Below, piece after piece: positions 45,604-54,384 of a DNA stretch of 64,000 bases. The notes beneath the pieces are model-generated. The model worked only from the letters and a program-made list of their open reading frames with translations. It was not told the DNA's origin and ran no database searches. Positions within the stretch are counted from its first letter, which is position 1, and every line of letters starts with the position of its first letter. Position numbers and translations under genes: made by a program. Source of the DNA: Aldehydirespirator sp965204415 (GTDB lineage: Bacteria > Actinomycetota > Acidimicrobiia > Acidimicrobiales > Aldehydirespiratoraceae); assembly GCA_965204415.1 (NCBI GenBank), contig CBDBEL010000004.1, forward strand, positions 1 through 64,000, in the 5' to 3' direction.

Positions 45604-45806
45604 CGGGCTGCTCACCGTGGTGCCGCCATCTGTTCGGGCGGTGCCGGGGTCGTCGCATCCATCGGGCCGGTCACCGTGGTGCCGCCATCTGTTCGGGCGG
45701 TGCCGGGGTCGTCGCATCCATCGGGCCGGTCACCGTGGTGCCGCCATCTGTTCGGGCGGTGCCGGGGTCGTCGCATCCATCGGGCCGGTCATGGTGGCAC
45801 CGCCGT
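45585..45806 (-). repeat. 59-bp tandem repeat copying the imuB start region
   Basis: Units begin at 45585, 45644, 45703 and 45762. On the minus strand each holds GGTGA, eight bases, then ATGGATGCGACGACCC, so each copies the imuB ribosome site and start codon (ATG at 45780, 45721, 45662 and the real one at 45603). Because 59 is not a multiple of three, each upstream copy encodes a 16-residue peptide (MDATTPAPPEQMAAPR) that ends in TGA ten bases before the next ATG. It fills most of the gap between imuA' and imuB. Confidence 0.85.
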
Positions 45807-45874
45807 TGGAGCGAGCCGTGCCTGAAGTGGCTGAGGGAAAGGTACGCGAGCCATCAGCGTTGTCGAGTGGGGGA

Positions 45875-45985
45875 TCAGCCCGCTCGACGTTCTCTGACGT
45901 ACTCGAGGCAGTCGTCGAGAGCAGAGGCCTGATCGGGGCCCGCGCAGGCCACCCTGCCGTCCTGTGAGGGCAGCCACATCAGCAT
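45875..45985 (-). CDS. possible small protein between imuA' and imuB
   Basis: A 36-codon frame overlaps the end of imuA' by seven bases and reads MLMWLPSQDGRVACAGPDQ, then DDCLEYVRERRAG. The tail looks like a short amphipathic helix. I do not recognise a family. Overlap with the imuA' stop would allow coupled translation. It may equally be chance. Confidence 0.35.
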   Translation of the reverse strand: MLMWLPSQDGRVACAGPDQASALDDCLEYVRERRAG

Positions 45986-46614
45986 CCTTCGGGGCCGGGA
46001 CGCCGCGCGCCCCGCCCGGTGACGGTGACCTCGGCCCGACGGGCCAGCAGCCGCCCGTGCCCGCCGTCGATGCCCGTCCACCGCGTCTGCTCGATCGTCA
46101 AGCGAACCTCGGGCTGAAGACCGGCAACGCTATCCGCCGGGGCACTGCCGAGTGCGCATATCAGCGCGGTGCCGTGCTCGCGTGTCCGGGCCAGCAGCCG
46201 CCGTGCTGTCGAATCCGCCACCCTGATCTCGGGTCCCAGCAGCACGAGGTCGAAGCCGTACACCACCGCGCCCAGCACCTCCGCGGCTGTGTGCCTGTTC
46301 CGCGCTCCCTCCGGCAGATCCACCAGCGCCCAGCGGCCAAGGTCGACGCCCCTCTCGGCCAGCGCGGCCACGCCCAGATCGGCCATCCCTACCGCCGCCA
46401 CCCAGCTGCCCCTCCGGGATGCCTCGGCTGCGAGCGCGGTGGCCAGCGTCATCGAGCCGTGGCCACCGACCGCGACGGCGGTGCCTTGCCGGATGCTGCC
46501 CTCCGGCAGCAGCGCCGCCAGTGTCCCCTCCACCGGTATCCGCCGCTCGTGGGCCGCTCCGGCGGGCGCGTCGAGCCGGACCGGTAGTCCCCGCGCCGTG
46601 GATGGAGCCGCCAT
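45979..46614 (-). CDS. imuA': ImuA'-like RecA-fold mutasome protein
   Basis: About 211 residues of a reduced RecA fold: PVEGTLAALLPEGSIRQGTAVAVGGHGSMTLATALAAEA is the degenerate Walker A region (the Lys of GKT is lost), followed by VGMADLGVAALAERGVDLGR and FDLVLLGPEIRVADSTARRL. ImuA' lacks ATP binding and helps ImuB and DnaE2 in damage-induced mutagenesis. ATG 46614 is preferred over an in-frame TTG at 46629 because the latter lies inside the LexA box. imuB lies downstream behind a repeat-filled gap. Confidence 0.78.
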   Translation of the reverse strand: MAAPSTARGLPVRLDAPAGAAHERRIPVEGTLAALLPEGSIRQGTAVAVGGHGSMTLATALAAEASRRGSWVAAVGMADLGVAALAERGVDLGRWALVDLPEGARNRHTAAEVLGAVVYGFDLVLLGPEIRVADSTARRLLARTREHGTALICALGSAPADSVAGLQPEVRLTIEQTRWTGIDGGHGRLLARRAEVTVTGRGARRPGPEGC

Positions 46615-46624
46615 CAGCCCATAA

Positions 46625-46641
46625 TACAAACGTATGTTCGC
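46625..46641 (-). promoter_or_regulatory. LexA (SOS) box of imuA'-imuB
   Basis: GCGAACATACGTTTGTA on the minus strand, nearly identical to the dnaE2 box, begins 11 bases upstream of the imuA' ATG. LexA repression followed by SOS induction of imuA'-imuB is expected. Confidence 0.8.
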
Positions 46642-46646
46642 TTACA

Positions 46647-46754
46647 CCAGCGCGACGCAGGACGGCGGCACGAGACGCCTGCACCCCCCTTTGCCGCAAC
46701 CCGAGTAGCACCCCAGCCCAGCGCGACGCAGGACGGCGGCACGAGACGCCTGCA
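46647..46754. repeat. pair of 37-bp direct repeats, 71 bp apart
   Basis: A block starting CCAGCGCGACGCAGGACGG and ending CACGAGACGCCTGCA occurs at 46647-46683 and 46718-46754 with no difference over the core. It fills the region between imuA' and the hydrolase gene and starts a few bases from the LexA box. Confidence 0.75.
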
Positions 46755-46778
46755 ACGGCTCGCGCCGCCCCTTCGTGG

Positions 46779-47561
46779 TCAGTGGCTGGATCTGACGGTT
46801 GACAGCCAGTCGAGGATGGCCCGGACCAGCTCGTCGGAGTGGCCGCGGTCGGTGAATAGATGGTCGGCGCCGGCCACGGTGTGCAGCGTGGCCGAGCCCG
46901 CGGCGGCCAGGGCCTCGGTCTGGTCCCGGCCCACCACGGTGTCGTCCCCGGCCTGCACCACCAGCATGGGCCTCCCTAGCGAGGCCGCGGCTACAGCCAC
47001 GTCGTGGCGGTGCAGGTCGTCGAGGAAGTCCCGGCCGACTCTCACCGGCTTGGGACCGATCCGAACCTCTCCGGAGCCCTCGGCGCGGATCTGCTCCAAG
47101 GCTTCGTCGGAGAACAGGTGCTCAACATGGGCGACCGAGGCTGGCGAGGCCACCGCCACCACCTGGGCCACCGTGTGCAGGCGGGACGCGGCCAGCACCG
47201 CGGCCGCCCCGCCCAGGCTGTGCCCGACCAGCACGCACGGCCCGGCCCCGCGGCGGATGAGCGCCACCGCGGCCGCGGTGATGTCGCTCACGTTGGTGGC
47301 CACCGTGGTGTCGGCCAGCTCGCCGCCGCTGTCGCCCAGGCCGGTGAAGTCGAAGGCCAGGGTCAGGTACCCGCCGGCGGCGAGGCCCTTGGCGATGCGG
47401 GTGGTGGTGAACAGGTCCTTGGAGCAGGTGAAGCAGTGGCACAGCAGGGCCGCGCCGGCCACGGCCGTGCCGTCCCCGGGCCGGTGAAGCACGGCCGCCA
47501 GCTTGGCCCCGGCCCCGCCCGTGAACTCGAAGCGCTCAGTTGTTGGTGGCGCCGCCGTCAT
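46779..47561 (-). CDS. alpha/beta hydrolase
   Basis: 260 residues of the alpha/beta hydrolase fold. The oxyanion strand is ALLCHCFTCSKDLFTTTRIA, the nucleophile elbow is VLVGHSLGGAAAV with Ser near residue 115, FDFTGLGDSGG precedes it, the acid is in VVQAGDDTVV and the His in TVAGADHLFTD. The order fits the OsmC-associated or peptidase-like serine hydrolases of the SGNH-independent type. The cytoplasmic substrate is unknown. Start ATG 47561 lacks a strong ribosome site. It is divergent from the family 5 binding protein. Confidence 0.83.
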   Translation of the reverse strand: MTAAPPTTERFEFTGGAGAKLAAVLHRPGDGTAVAGAALLCHCFTCSKDLFTTTRIAKGLAAGGYLTLAFDFTGLGDSGGELADTTVATNVSDITAAAVALIRRGAGPCVLVGHSLGGAAAVLAASRLHTVAQVVAVASPASVAHVEHLFSDEALEQIRAEGSGEVRIGPKPVRVGRDFLDDLHRHDVAVAAASLGRPMLVVQAGDDTVVGRDQTEALAAAGSATLHTVAGADHLFTDRGHSDELVRAILDWLSTVRSSH

Positions 47562-47666
47562 CGGTTCGGCGAGTCCGAGGCGCGGCGTGTGCCGTTGCAG
47601 CCGACGTGGGAGTAATTACCGCTACGGGGCCGACCGGGAGCGGTAGTGTCCCACGACGTGAGGTCG

Positions 47667-49679
47667 ATGAACCAGCTCAAGCTCCGCATCGGTGTGGCCA
47701 TGGCGTTGTCGCTCCTTGTCGCCTGCTCGGGCAGCCAGAGTACCGACGGTCCGGTAGTGGGCGGTGATGCGCCGGCTGCCGAGGCCCCGGCCGTTGAGGC
47801 TGCGCCGGTTGAGGAGGCCGACCCGGCTGTTGAGGCTGCGCCGGTCGAGGAGGCCGAACCGGTCGATGAGCCTGAGCCGGGGCCTGAGCCTGAGCCGGTT
47901 GCTGAGCCTGAGCCGGTCGGCGACGGTGACGGAGCGGACGCAGCCGCGGACGATGCCTCGGTGCCTCAGGACGCCTCGATCGTGGACCGCCTGAAGAGCA
48001 ACGCCGAGCAGTTCGAGTACACGATCGGCACTCCCGGCGGCGCACTCACGGCCACGACCATCTCCGAGCCGCTCACTTTCAACCTGGCCATCTCCAATGA
48101 CTCGTCGTCGTCGGACGTGCTCGGGTACCTCTTCGAGGGCCTCACCGAGACCTCGTGGCTGACCGATGAGGCAGAGCCCTTGCTGGCCGAGTCCTGGGAG
48201 CGCTCCGCCGACGGCCTCACGTGGACCTTCCATCTGCGCCGGGACGTCGCCTGGCACGACGGCGAGCCCTTCACCGCCCACGATGTGGACTTCACGTTCA
48301 ACCGGATCATCTACAACGACGACATCGGCGCCAGCAGCCGCCCAGCCTTCCAGTTCCGGTACCTGGACGACAACGGCGACTGGCAGGAGAGCCAGATGGA
48401 CGTGTCCGTGATCGACGCCCACACCGTCGAGTTCACCCTGCCGATGCCCTTCGCCCCCTTCCTGCGCTCCATGGGCACCGCCATATTCCCGCGCCACATC
48501 CTCGAGCCCCGCGTCGACGACGGCACCTTCGCCGACACCTGGGACATCGAGACCGACCCGGCCGAGATCATCGGCACCGGCCCCTTCACCATCGCAGGCT
48601 ACGAGCCCGGCGAGCTGGTCGTCATGACCCGCAACCCGAACTACTGGCTGACCGACGACGGAGGCAACCGCCTGCCCTACCTCGACCGGATCGTCCACAT
48701 CATCGTCGAGGACCTCGACGCCGAACTGGCCGGCTTCATGGCGGGAGACTCGGACATCCACGGGGTGCTGGGAGAGGAGTACGCCCGGCTCGAGCCCCTC
48801 CAGGAGGAGGGCGACTTCACCATCCACCGGCGCGGGCCGACCTTCGGCACGACCTTCCTCGCCTTCAACGTCAATCCCGGCGCCAGCCCCGGCACGGGCC
48901 TGCCCTATGTCGATGCCCGCAAGCTGGACTGGTTCGGCAATGTGGAGTTCCGCCGGGCCGTGGCCCACAGCGTCGACAAGGACGCCATCATCGAGGGCGT
49001 CCAGCACGGCCTCGGCTACCCGCAGTGGTCCTCGGTGAGCCCCGCGGCCGGCGACTTCCACAATCCCGACGTCATGACCTACCCCTACGACCTGGACAGG
49101 GCCAACGAGATCCTCGACGGCCTCGGCTGGACCGACACCGACGGCGACGGCATCCGCGAGGACTCCGACGGCACTGCCATCGAGTTCCGCCTGGTGACCA
49201 ACACCGGCAACAACGTGCGGCAGGAGGCCACCCGGATCATCGAGCAGGGCATGGAGGCCATAGGGCTGAGCGTCGACTACCAGGCGATCGACTTCGGGGA
49301 CCTCGTCGCTCAGCTGACCAGCACCTACGAGTGGGAAGCCATGGTCATCGGGTTCAGCGGCGGGACGGACCCCTACAGCGGGATCGGCTTCTGGCACAGC
49401 AGCGAGGACCTGCACCTGTGGTATCCCAACCAGCCCGAGCCGGCCACCGAGTGGGAGGCCGAGATCGACGAGCTGTACGTCATGGGAAGCCGGGAGCTCG
49501 ATCACCAGAAGCGAGTGGGGCACTACCACAGGGCCCAGGAGATCGCAGCCGAGAACGTCCCCGTCATCTACACGACTCAGTCAGAGCGGCTAACGGCCAC
49601 CCGCAACGTCTTCGGCAACACGACGCCCACCCTGTACGGCCTCTGGGACATCCGCTACCTGTACCGGACCGACCAGTAG
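47667..49679 (+). CDS. ABC transporter substrate-binding lipoprotein, family 5 (peptide/opine type)
   Basis: About 670 residues. Signal peptide RIGVAMALSLLVAC ends in a lipobox Cys, followed by a Glu/Pro/Ala-repeat linker to about residue 95, then the SBP_bac_5 fold (PLTFNLAISNDSSS, LAESWERSADGLTWTFHLR, VAWHDGEPFTAHDVDFTFNR). Such proteins bind oligopeptides or other large ligands. ATG 47667 puts the signal peptide at the N-terminus and has GTGAGG upstream; a GTG at 47646 is in frame. No permease or ATPase is next to it; an N-acyl-D-amino-acid deacylase follows, so a D-amino-acid peptide or acylated amino acid is a possible ligand. Confidence 0.87.
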   Translation: MNQLKLRIGVAMALSLLVACSGSQSTDGPVVGGDAPAAEAPAVEAAPVEEADPAVEAAPVEEAEPVDEPEPGPEPEPVAEPEPVGDGDGADAAADDASVPQDASIVDRLKSNAEQFEYTIGTPGGALTATTISEPLTFNLAISNDSSSSDVLGYLFEGLTETSWLTDEAEPLLAESWERSADGLTWTFHLRRDVAWHDGEPFTAHDVDFTFNRIIYNDDIGASSRPAFQFRYLDDNGDWQESQMDVSVIDAHTVEFTLPMPFAPFLRSMGTAIFPRHILEPRVDDGTFADTWDIETDPAEIIGTGPFTIAGYEPGELVVMTRNPNYWLTDDGGNRLPYLDRIVHIIVEDLDAELAGFMAGDSDIHGVLGEEYARLEPLQEEGDFTIHRRGPTFGTTFLAFNVNPGASPGTGLPYVDARKLDWFGNVEFRRAVAHSVDKDAIIEGVQHGLGYPQWSSVSPAAGDFHNPDVMTYPYDLDRANEILDGLGWTDTDGDGIREDSDGTAIEFRLVTNTGNNVRQEATRIIEQGMEAIGLSVDYQAIDFGDLVAQLTSTYEWEAMVIGFSGGTDPYSGIGFWHSSEDLHLWYPNQPEPATEWEAEIDELYVMGSRELDHQKRVGHYHRAQEIAAENVPVIYTTQSERLTATRNVFGNTTPTLYGLWDIRYLYRTDQ

Positions 49680-49740
49680 CAGACCGGCACCGGACCAGGT
49701 GCCTGCTCGCTGAGCCTCCGGGCCGCGTACAGTTCACCCC

Positions 49741-51483
49741 ATGTATGACCTCAAGATCAGCGGCGGGCTGCTGGTGGACGGCACCGGCGACCCGCCCCGG
49801 CCCGCGGATGTGGCCGTGGTCGGTGACACGATCGTGGCCGTCGGCGCAGACCTCCCCGGCGACGCGGCTCGCACGATCGACGCCACCGGCCAGATCGTCA
49901 CCCCCGGCTTCGTGGACGTGCACACCCACTACGACGGCCAGGCCACCTGGGACGACCTGCTCGAGCCCAGCTCCGGTCACGGCGTCACCACTGTCGTCAT
50001 GGGCAACTGCGGCGTCGGGTTCGCGCCGGTGCGCCCCGGCACCGAGGAATGGCTGATCCAGCTGATGGAGGGAGTCGAGGACATCCCGGGCGCGGCCCTC
50101 TCGGACGGCATCGCCTGGAACTGGGAGAGCTTCGGCGAATACCTCGACGACCTCGACGACCGCCGCTGGGCCATCGACGTGGGCACCCAGGTGCCCCATG
50201 GCGCGGTCCGGGCCTACGTGATGGGGGAGCGGGGCGCCCGCAACGAGCCCGCCGACTCCGACGAGATCGCCCGCATGGAGCGCATCGTGGCCGACGCGGT
50301 GTCCGCCGGAGCGCTGGGCGTGTCGACCTCGCGCACCCTGGCCCACCGGGCGATGGACGGCGAGCCGGTGCCGGGAACGTTCGCAGCCGAAGACGAGCTG
50401 TTCGGTCTGGGCCGCGGGCTGCGAGCCGGCGGGGGCGGCGTGTTCGAACTGGCCCCGGTGGGATCCGCGGGGGAGGACATCGTCAAGCCCCGCTCCGAGG
50501 TGGAGTGGATGTGGCGCCTGTCGGCGGAGATAGGCCAGCCGGTCAGCTTCGCCCTGTTGCAGGTGCCGGCCGCGCCGGACCTGTGGCGCGAGTTGATGGA
50601 CGTGTCGCTCCAGGCCGCGGAGGAGGGCGCCCAGCTGTATCCGCAGGTGGCCGGCCGCCCCTTCGGCCTGCTGGTCGGCTGGCAGACCAGCCACCCGTTC
50701 ATGCTGCGCCCCACCTATCGCTCCATCGAGCACCTCGACATCGCCGAGCGGGTCGCCCGCCTGCGGGACCCGGCCGTGCGGGCCGCCATCTGCTCGGAGG
50801 CCGACGGCGAGCGCCGCGGCGGCATGCAGGAGGGCGTGGGCGCGCTGGTCTCCAAGATGCTCGACCAGATGTACGTGCTCGGCGACCCTCCCGACTACGA
50901 GCCGGCCCCGGACCGGTCGGTCGGGGCCATCGCGGCCGCCGCCGGTGTGGATGCGGCCGAGGCCGCCTACGACGCCTTCTGCGCCGAGGACGGCGAGGCC
51001 CTGCTGATGGTGCCGATGTTCAACTACGTGGACGGCAACCATGACGTGATCCGGGAGCAGCTGACCCACTCCCGGGCGGTGATGGGCCTCTCCGACGGCG
51101 GCGCCCACTGCGGGCTGATCTGCGACGCGTCCATGCCCACGACCATGATCAGCCACTGGACCCGGGACCGCAGCCGGGGCGAGCAGCTGCCGCTCGAGTG
51201 GGTGGTCCGCAAGCAGACCCGCGACACCGCCGCGCTGTTCGGCCTGAACGACCGGGGCGTGGTCGAGGCAGGCAAGCGAGCCGATCTCAACGTGATCGAC
51301 CATTCCGCCATCAGGGTGCGCACACCTCGGCTCGTGCACGACCTGCCTGCCGGGGGAAGGCGCCTGCTCCAGCACGCCGACGGCTACACCGCCACCATCG
51401 TCGCCGGCCAGCAGACGCGCGACGCGGGCAAGGACACCGGGGCCCGTCCCGGCCGGCTGGTGCGCGGCCGTCGAGCCGCCTGA
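49741..51483 (+). CDS. N-acyl-D-amino-acid deacylase (D-aminoacylase family)
   Basis: 580 residues of the amidohydrolase superfamily with the intact metal motif PGFVDVHTHYDGQATWD near residue 55, the family signature VVMGNCGVGFAP near 85, and the tail GKRADLNVIDHSAIRV. These enzymes remove the acyl group from N-acyl-D-amino acids. The catalytic-metal His residues, unlike in the homologue at 4406-6070, are present. ATG 49741 starts MYDLKISGGLLVDG. It lies 61 bases after the binding-protein gene and 33 before an SDR on the same strand. Confidence 0.88.
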   Translation: MYDLKISGGLLVDGTGDPPRPADVAVVGDTIVAVGADLPGDAARTIDATGQIVTPGFVDVHTHYDGQATWDDLLEPSSGHGVTTVVMGNCGVGFAPVRPGTEEWLIQLMEGVEDIPGAALSDGIAWNWESFGEYLDDLDDRRWAIDVGTQVPHGAVRAYVMGERGARNEPADSDEIARMERIVADAVSAGALGVSTSRTLAHRAMDGEPVPGTFAAEDELFGLGRGLRAGGGGVFELAPVGSAGEDIVKPRSEVEWMWRLSAEIGQPVSFALLQVPAAPDLWRELMDVSLQAAEEGAQLYPQVAGRPFGLLVGWQTSHPFMLRPTYRSIEHLDIAERVARLRDPAVRAAICSEADGERRGGMQEGVGALVSKMLDQMYVLGDPPDYEPAPDRSVGAIAAAAGVDAAEAAYDAFCAEDGEALLMVPMFNYVDGNHDVIREQLTHSRAVMGLSDGGAHCGLICDASMPTTMISHWTRDRSRGEQLPLEWVVRKQTRDTAALFGLNDRGVVEAGKRADLNVIDHSAIRVRTPRLVHDLPAGGRRLLQHADGYTATIVAGQQTRDAGKDTGARPGRLVRGRRAA

Positions 51484-51516
51484 CGGGACCCTTCCAACCA
51501 GAATCGGGAGAGCGCC

Positions 51517-52428
51517 ATGGGCTGCTGCGATGGGCGGGTAGTGATCGTCACCGGAGCGGGGCGGGGGCTGGGCCGGGCCCATGCCCTGACGTTCGCGGCC
51601 GAGGGCGCCCATGTGCTGGTCAACGACCTCGGCGCCTCCGGCGACGGCTCGCAGCCCGGCTCCGACGATGCCGCCACTGCGGTGGCGGAGGAGATCAACG
51701 CCGCGGGCGGCTCAGCGGCCGTCAACCATGCCGACGTGGCCGACTGGGATCAAGCGGGCGCCATGGTGGCCCAGGCGGTCGACACCTGGGGCCGTCTCGA
51801 CACGCTGGTGTGCAACGCCGGGTTCCTGCGCGACCGGATGCTGGTCAACATGAGCGAGCAGGAGTGGGACGCGGTCGTGCGGGTCCACCTGAAGGGCCAT
51901 TTCGCGCCGGCCCGCCACGCGGTGTCCCACTGGCGGGAGCGGCAGAAGGCCTCCGGCGGTGAGCCTCCGGTGGCCCGGATCGTCAACACGTCGTCGGGAG
52001 CGGGCCTGATGGGATCGATCGGCCAGGGCAACTACGTCGCGGCCAAAGGGGCGATCGCGTCGCTGACCGTCCAGCAGGCCGCGGAATGGGGTCGCTACGG
52101 CGTTCTCGCCAATGCGATCGCTCCCGATGCCCGCACCCGGATGACAGCGGTGATCCCCGGCTACCCCGAGCGGCCCGCCGACGGATGGGACCCCAAGGCT
52201 CCGGAGAACGTCTCCCCGCTCGTGGTGTGGCTCGGCAGCGCGGCCTGCGACGTGACCGGCAGGGTGTTCGAGTGCACCGGGGGCCAGCTCAACGTGTGCG
52301 ACGGATGGCAGCACGGACCGGTCATGTCGGTGGGGGAGCGGCCGATGACAGTGGCGGAGGCCGGCGACCTGGCCCGCCGGTCGGTAGGGGCTGAACAGCC
52401 GCCGGCGCCGGTGTACGGCACCCGTTAA
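51517..52428 (+). CDS. SDR family oxidoreductase (hydroxyacyl-CoA dehydrogenase-like)
   Basis: 303 residues. Cofactor motif TGAGRGLGRAHALTFA near residue 12, VNDLGASGDG, CNAGFLRDRML, the catalytic region NTSSGAGLMGSIGQGNYVAAKGAI with Tyr and Lys, and an unusual C-terminal extension of about 40 residues. The long N-terminal VNDLGASG turn is like the (3R)-hydroxyacyl-CoA dehydrogenase part of multifunctional beta-oxidation proteins. Start ATG 51517 with GGGAGAGCGCC upstream. Confidence 0.83.
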   Translation: MGCCDGRVVIVTGAGRGLGRAHALTFAAEGAHVLVNDLGASGDGSQPGSDDAATAVAEEINAAGGSAAVNHADVADWDQAGAMVAQAVDTWGRLDTLVCNAGFLRDRMLVNMSEQEWDAVVRVHLKGHFAPARHAVSHWRERQKASGGEPPVARIVNTSSGAGLMGSIGQGNYVAAKGAIASLTVQQAAEWGRYGVLANAIAPDARTRMTAVIPGYPERPADGWDPKAPENVSPLVVWLGSAACDVTGRVFECTGGQLNVCDGWQHGPVMSVGERPMTVAEAGDLARRSVGAEQPPAPVYGTR

Positions 52429-52445
52429 CCGGGATTCAACCCAGA

Positions 52446-52464
52446 CTTCGAGAAATATTCGAAG
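52446..52464. promoter_or_regulatory. inverted repeat and promoter-like sequence after the SDR
   Basis: CTTCGA and TCGAAG flank a 7-base AT-rich centre, followed at once by TTGACA at 52471-52476. It lies in the 321-base gap between the SDR and the acyl-CoA synthetase gene and could be an operator or terminator. No good -10 was found at the standard distance. Confidence 0.35.
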
Positions 52465-52588
52465 AAAATCTTGACAAGAATGTGACAAACCCGTGACGAT
52501 GGTGTAACCTGTTCGTCAGGAGCCGGGTCTGAAGAACAGGATTCGACAGAACCGGATCCGTAATCCCCCCCTCCAGGGACCGTGCGGA

Positions 52589-52706
52589 GCCCGCCAGTTC
52601 AGCTGGCGGGCTCCGGCGCGTTCGGGCTGGCGGGCTCCGCTTGGTTGTGATCTGTGCCCGCCAGTTCAGCTGGCGGGCTCCAGCGCGTTCGGGCTGGCGG
52701 GCTCCG
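52589..52706. repeat. two 51-bp direct repeats with hairpins in the leader of the acyl-CoA synthetase gene
   Basis: Each copy (starting at 52589 and 52656) begins with GCCCGCCAG-TTCAG-CTGGCGGGC, a perfect 9-bp stem with a 5-base loop, and ends with a second GGCTGGCGGGCTCC block. The copies differ by one base and are 67 bp apart. They end 44 bases ahead of the ATG and may form transcript structures that affect expression. Confidence 0.75.
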
Positions 52707-52749
52707 GCGCGCTGCACGAATGGGCGCGGGCGGGTTGTACGCTCCGGCC

Positions 52750-54375
52750 ATGAGCGGTCCGATTCTCGACGCCCACACCTTCTGGGAGCTGCTTGAGAGG
52801 CGGGTGGCGGCCTCCCCCGATCGCATGATGCTGGTGGACGAGGCCGGCCGGCTCGTCACGTTCGCCCAATTCAAGGATCAGGCCGAGCGAGTGGCGGCCG
52901 GTCTGATGGCGATGGGCGTCGCCGGCGGCACACCCGTCACCTGGGTCCTGCCGACCCGCATCGAGACGGTGCTGTTGAGCTTCGCCCTCAGCCGGCTCGG
53001 GGCGGTCCAGAACCCCATCATCCACATCTACCGCAAGCGGGAGGTCGAGTTCTGCGTCCGCCAGACCGGAGCGGAGCTGATCGTGCATCCCGGGGTGTGG
53101 GCCGGATTCGACTACGGCGCCATGGTCGACGAGATCGTCGGCCCACTCGGCCGCGACTGCCGGGCTCTCGCGGGCTACGACACCCTGCCCGAGGGCGATC
53201 CCGCCATCCTGCCTCCCCCGCCCGACGCCGGCGACGCTGGGGCCGTTCGCTGGCTGTACTACACCTCGGGCACCACCTCGGACCCCAAGGGCGTGAAGCA
53301 CACGGACGCGTCGCTGATCGCCGGCGGGATCGGGCTGGCCCGGGCTCTCGACATGAGCGGCGACGACGTCGGGTCCGTCGCCTTCCCCTACGCGCACATC
53401 GGGGGGCCCGACTATATGGTCACGATGCTCTCGTCGGGATTCGGCGCCGTGCTGGTCGAGCGCTTCGACCCGGCCGCCTCGGTCGCCACCTACGCCCGGC
53501 GCGGCGTGACCATGGCCGGCGGATCGACGGTCTTCTACCAGATGTTCCTGGAGGAGGATCGCAAGTCGCGCCGGGCCACCGGCCGACCGGCCATGCCTGC
53601 GCTGAGGGTGCTGTCGGGCGGCGGCGCCCCCAAGCCGCCGGAGATCTACTTCCAGGTCAAGGAGGAGATGGGCATTCCGGTGGCGCATGGCTACGGGATG
53701 ACCGAGTGCCCGATGATCTCGCAGGGCTCGCCCCGCGACACCGACGACCAGCTCGCGTACTCCGACGGGCGGCCGGTCCACGGCTGCGAGGTGTCGATCG
53801 TGGCGATCTCGGCCGACGGCGGGGAGGCGCCCGCCCCGCGCGGCGTGCAGGGCGAGGTGCGGGTGCAAGGGCCGATGCTGTTCTCGGGCTACACCGATCC
53901 GAGGCTCGACTCGGCAGCCTTCGACAAACGGGGCCGCTTCCGCACCGGCGATCTCGGAGTGCTGCGGCCCGACGGTCATCTGATCCTCACCGGGAGGGTG
54001 AAGGACATCATCATCCGCAAGGGCGAGAACATCTCGGCCAAGGAGATCGAGGATGTGCTCTACGCCCACGACAAGGTTGGCGCGGCCGCGGTCATCGGGC
54101 TGTCCGACCTCGAACGGGGCGAGAGGGTCTGCGCAGTGGTCGAGACCGCCCCCGGCTCCGAGGACCTCACCTTCGACGAGATGGTCGAGGCCTGCTCCGA
54201 CGCCGGGCTGGCCCGCCAGAAGATCCCCGAGCAGCTGGAGATCCACCCCGCCCCGCTTCCTCGCAACGCCACCTTCAAGATCCTCAAGCACAAGCTGCGA
54301 GAGATCTACGAGCTCAGGCGACCGCTCAAGCTGACTGCACGAGACGTGTACGAGGCCCGACAAGAGGAGGATTGA
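52750..54375 (+). CDS. AMP-binding acyl-CoA synthetase
   Basis: 541 residues of the acyl-adenylate-forming superfamily. The phosphate-binding motif is LYYTSGTTSDPKGVKHTD near residue 172, the adenine motif is MTECPMIS near 317, and the C-terminal hinge and lysine are GRFRTGDLGVLRPDGHLILTGRVKDIIIRKGENISAKEIEDVL and NATFKILKHK. It joins a carboxylic acid to CoA through an acyl-AMP. The first gene of a run with the ArsC-like, ferredoxin and reductase genes. ATG 52750 (MSGPILDAHTFW) fits the family start. Confidence 0.9.
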   Translation: MSGPILDAHTFWELLERRVAASPDRMMLVDEAGRLVTFAQFKDQAERVAAGLMAMGVAGGTPVTWVLPTRIETVLLSFALSRLGAVQNPIIHIYRKREVEFCVRQTGAELIVHPGVWAGFDYGAMVDEIVGPLGRDCRALAGYDTLPEGDPAILPPPPDAGDAGAVRWLYYTSGTTSDPKGVKHTDASLIAGGIGLARALDMSGDDVGSVAFPYAHIGGPDYMVTMLSSGFGAVLVERFDPAASVATYARRGVTMAGGSTVFYQMFLEEDRKSRRATGRPAMPALRVLSGGGAPKPPEIYFQVKEEMGIPVAHGYGMTECPMISQGSPRDTDDQLAYSDGRPVHGCEVSIVAISADGGEAPAPRGVQGEVRVQGPMLFSGYTDPRLDSAAFDKRGRFRTGDLGVLRPDGHLILTGRVKDIIIRKGENISAKEIEDVLYAHDKVGAAAVIGLSDLERGERVCAVVETAPGSEDLTFDEMVEACSDAGLARQKIPEQLEIHPAPLPRNATFKILKHKLREIYELRRPLKLTARDVYEARQEED

Positions 54376-54384
54376 GTCGAGCCC

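Noticed and set aside
47622..49529. 635-codon open frame antisense to the family 5 binding protein
   Set aside because: Mirror of the Glu/Pro linker and coding bias of the real gene.
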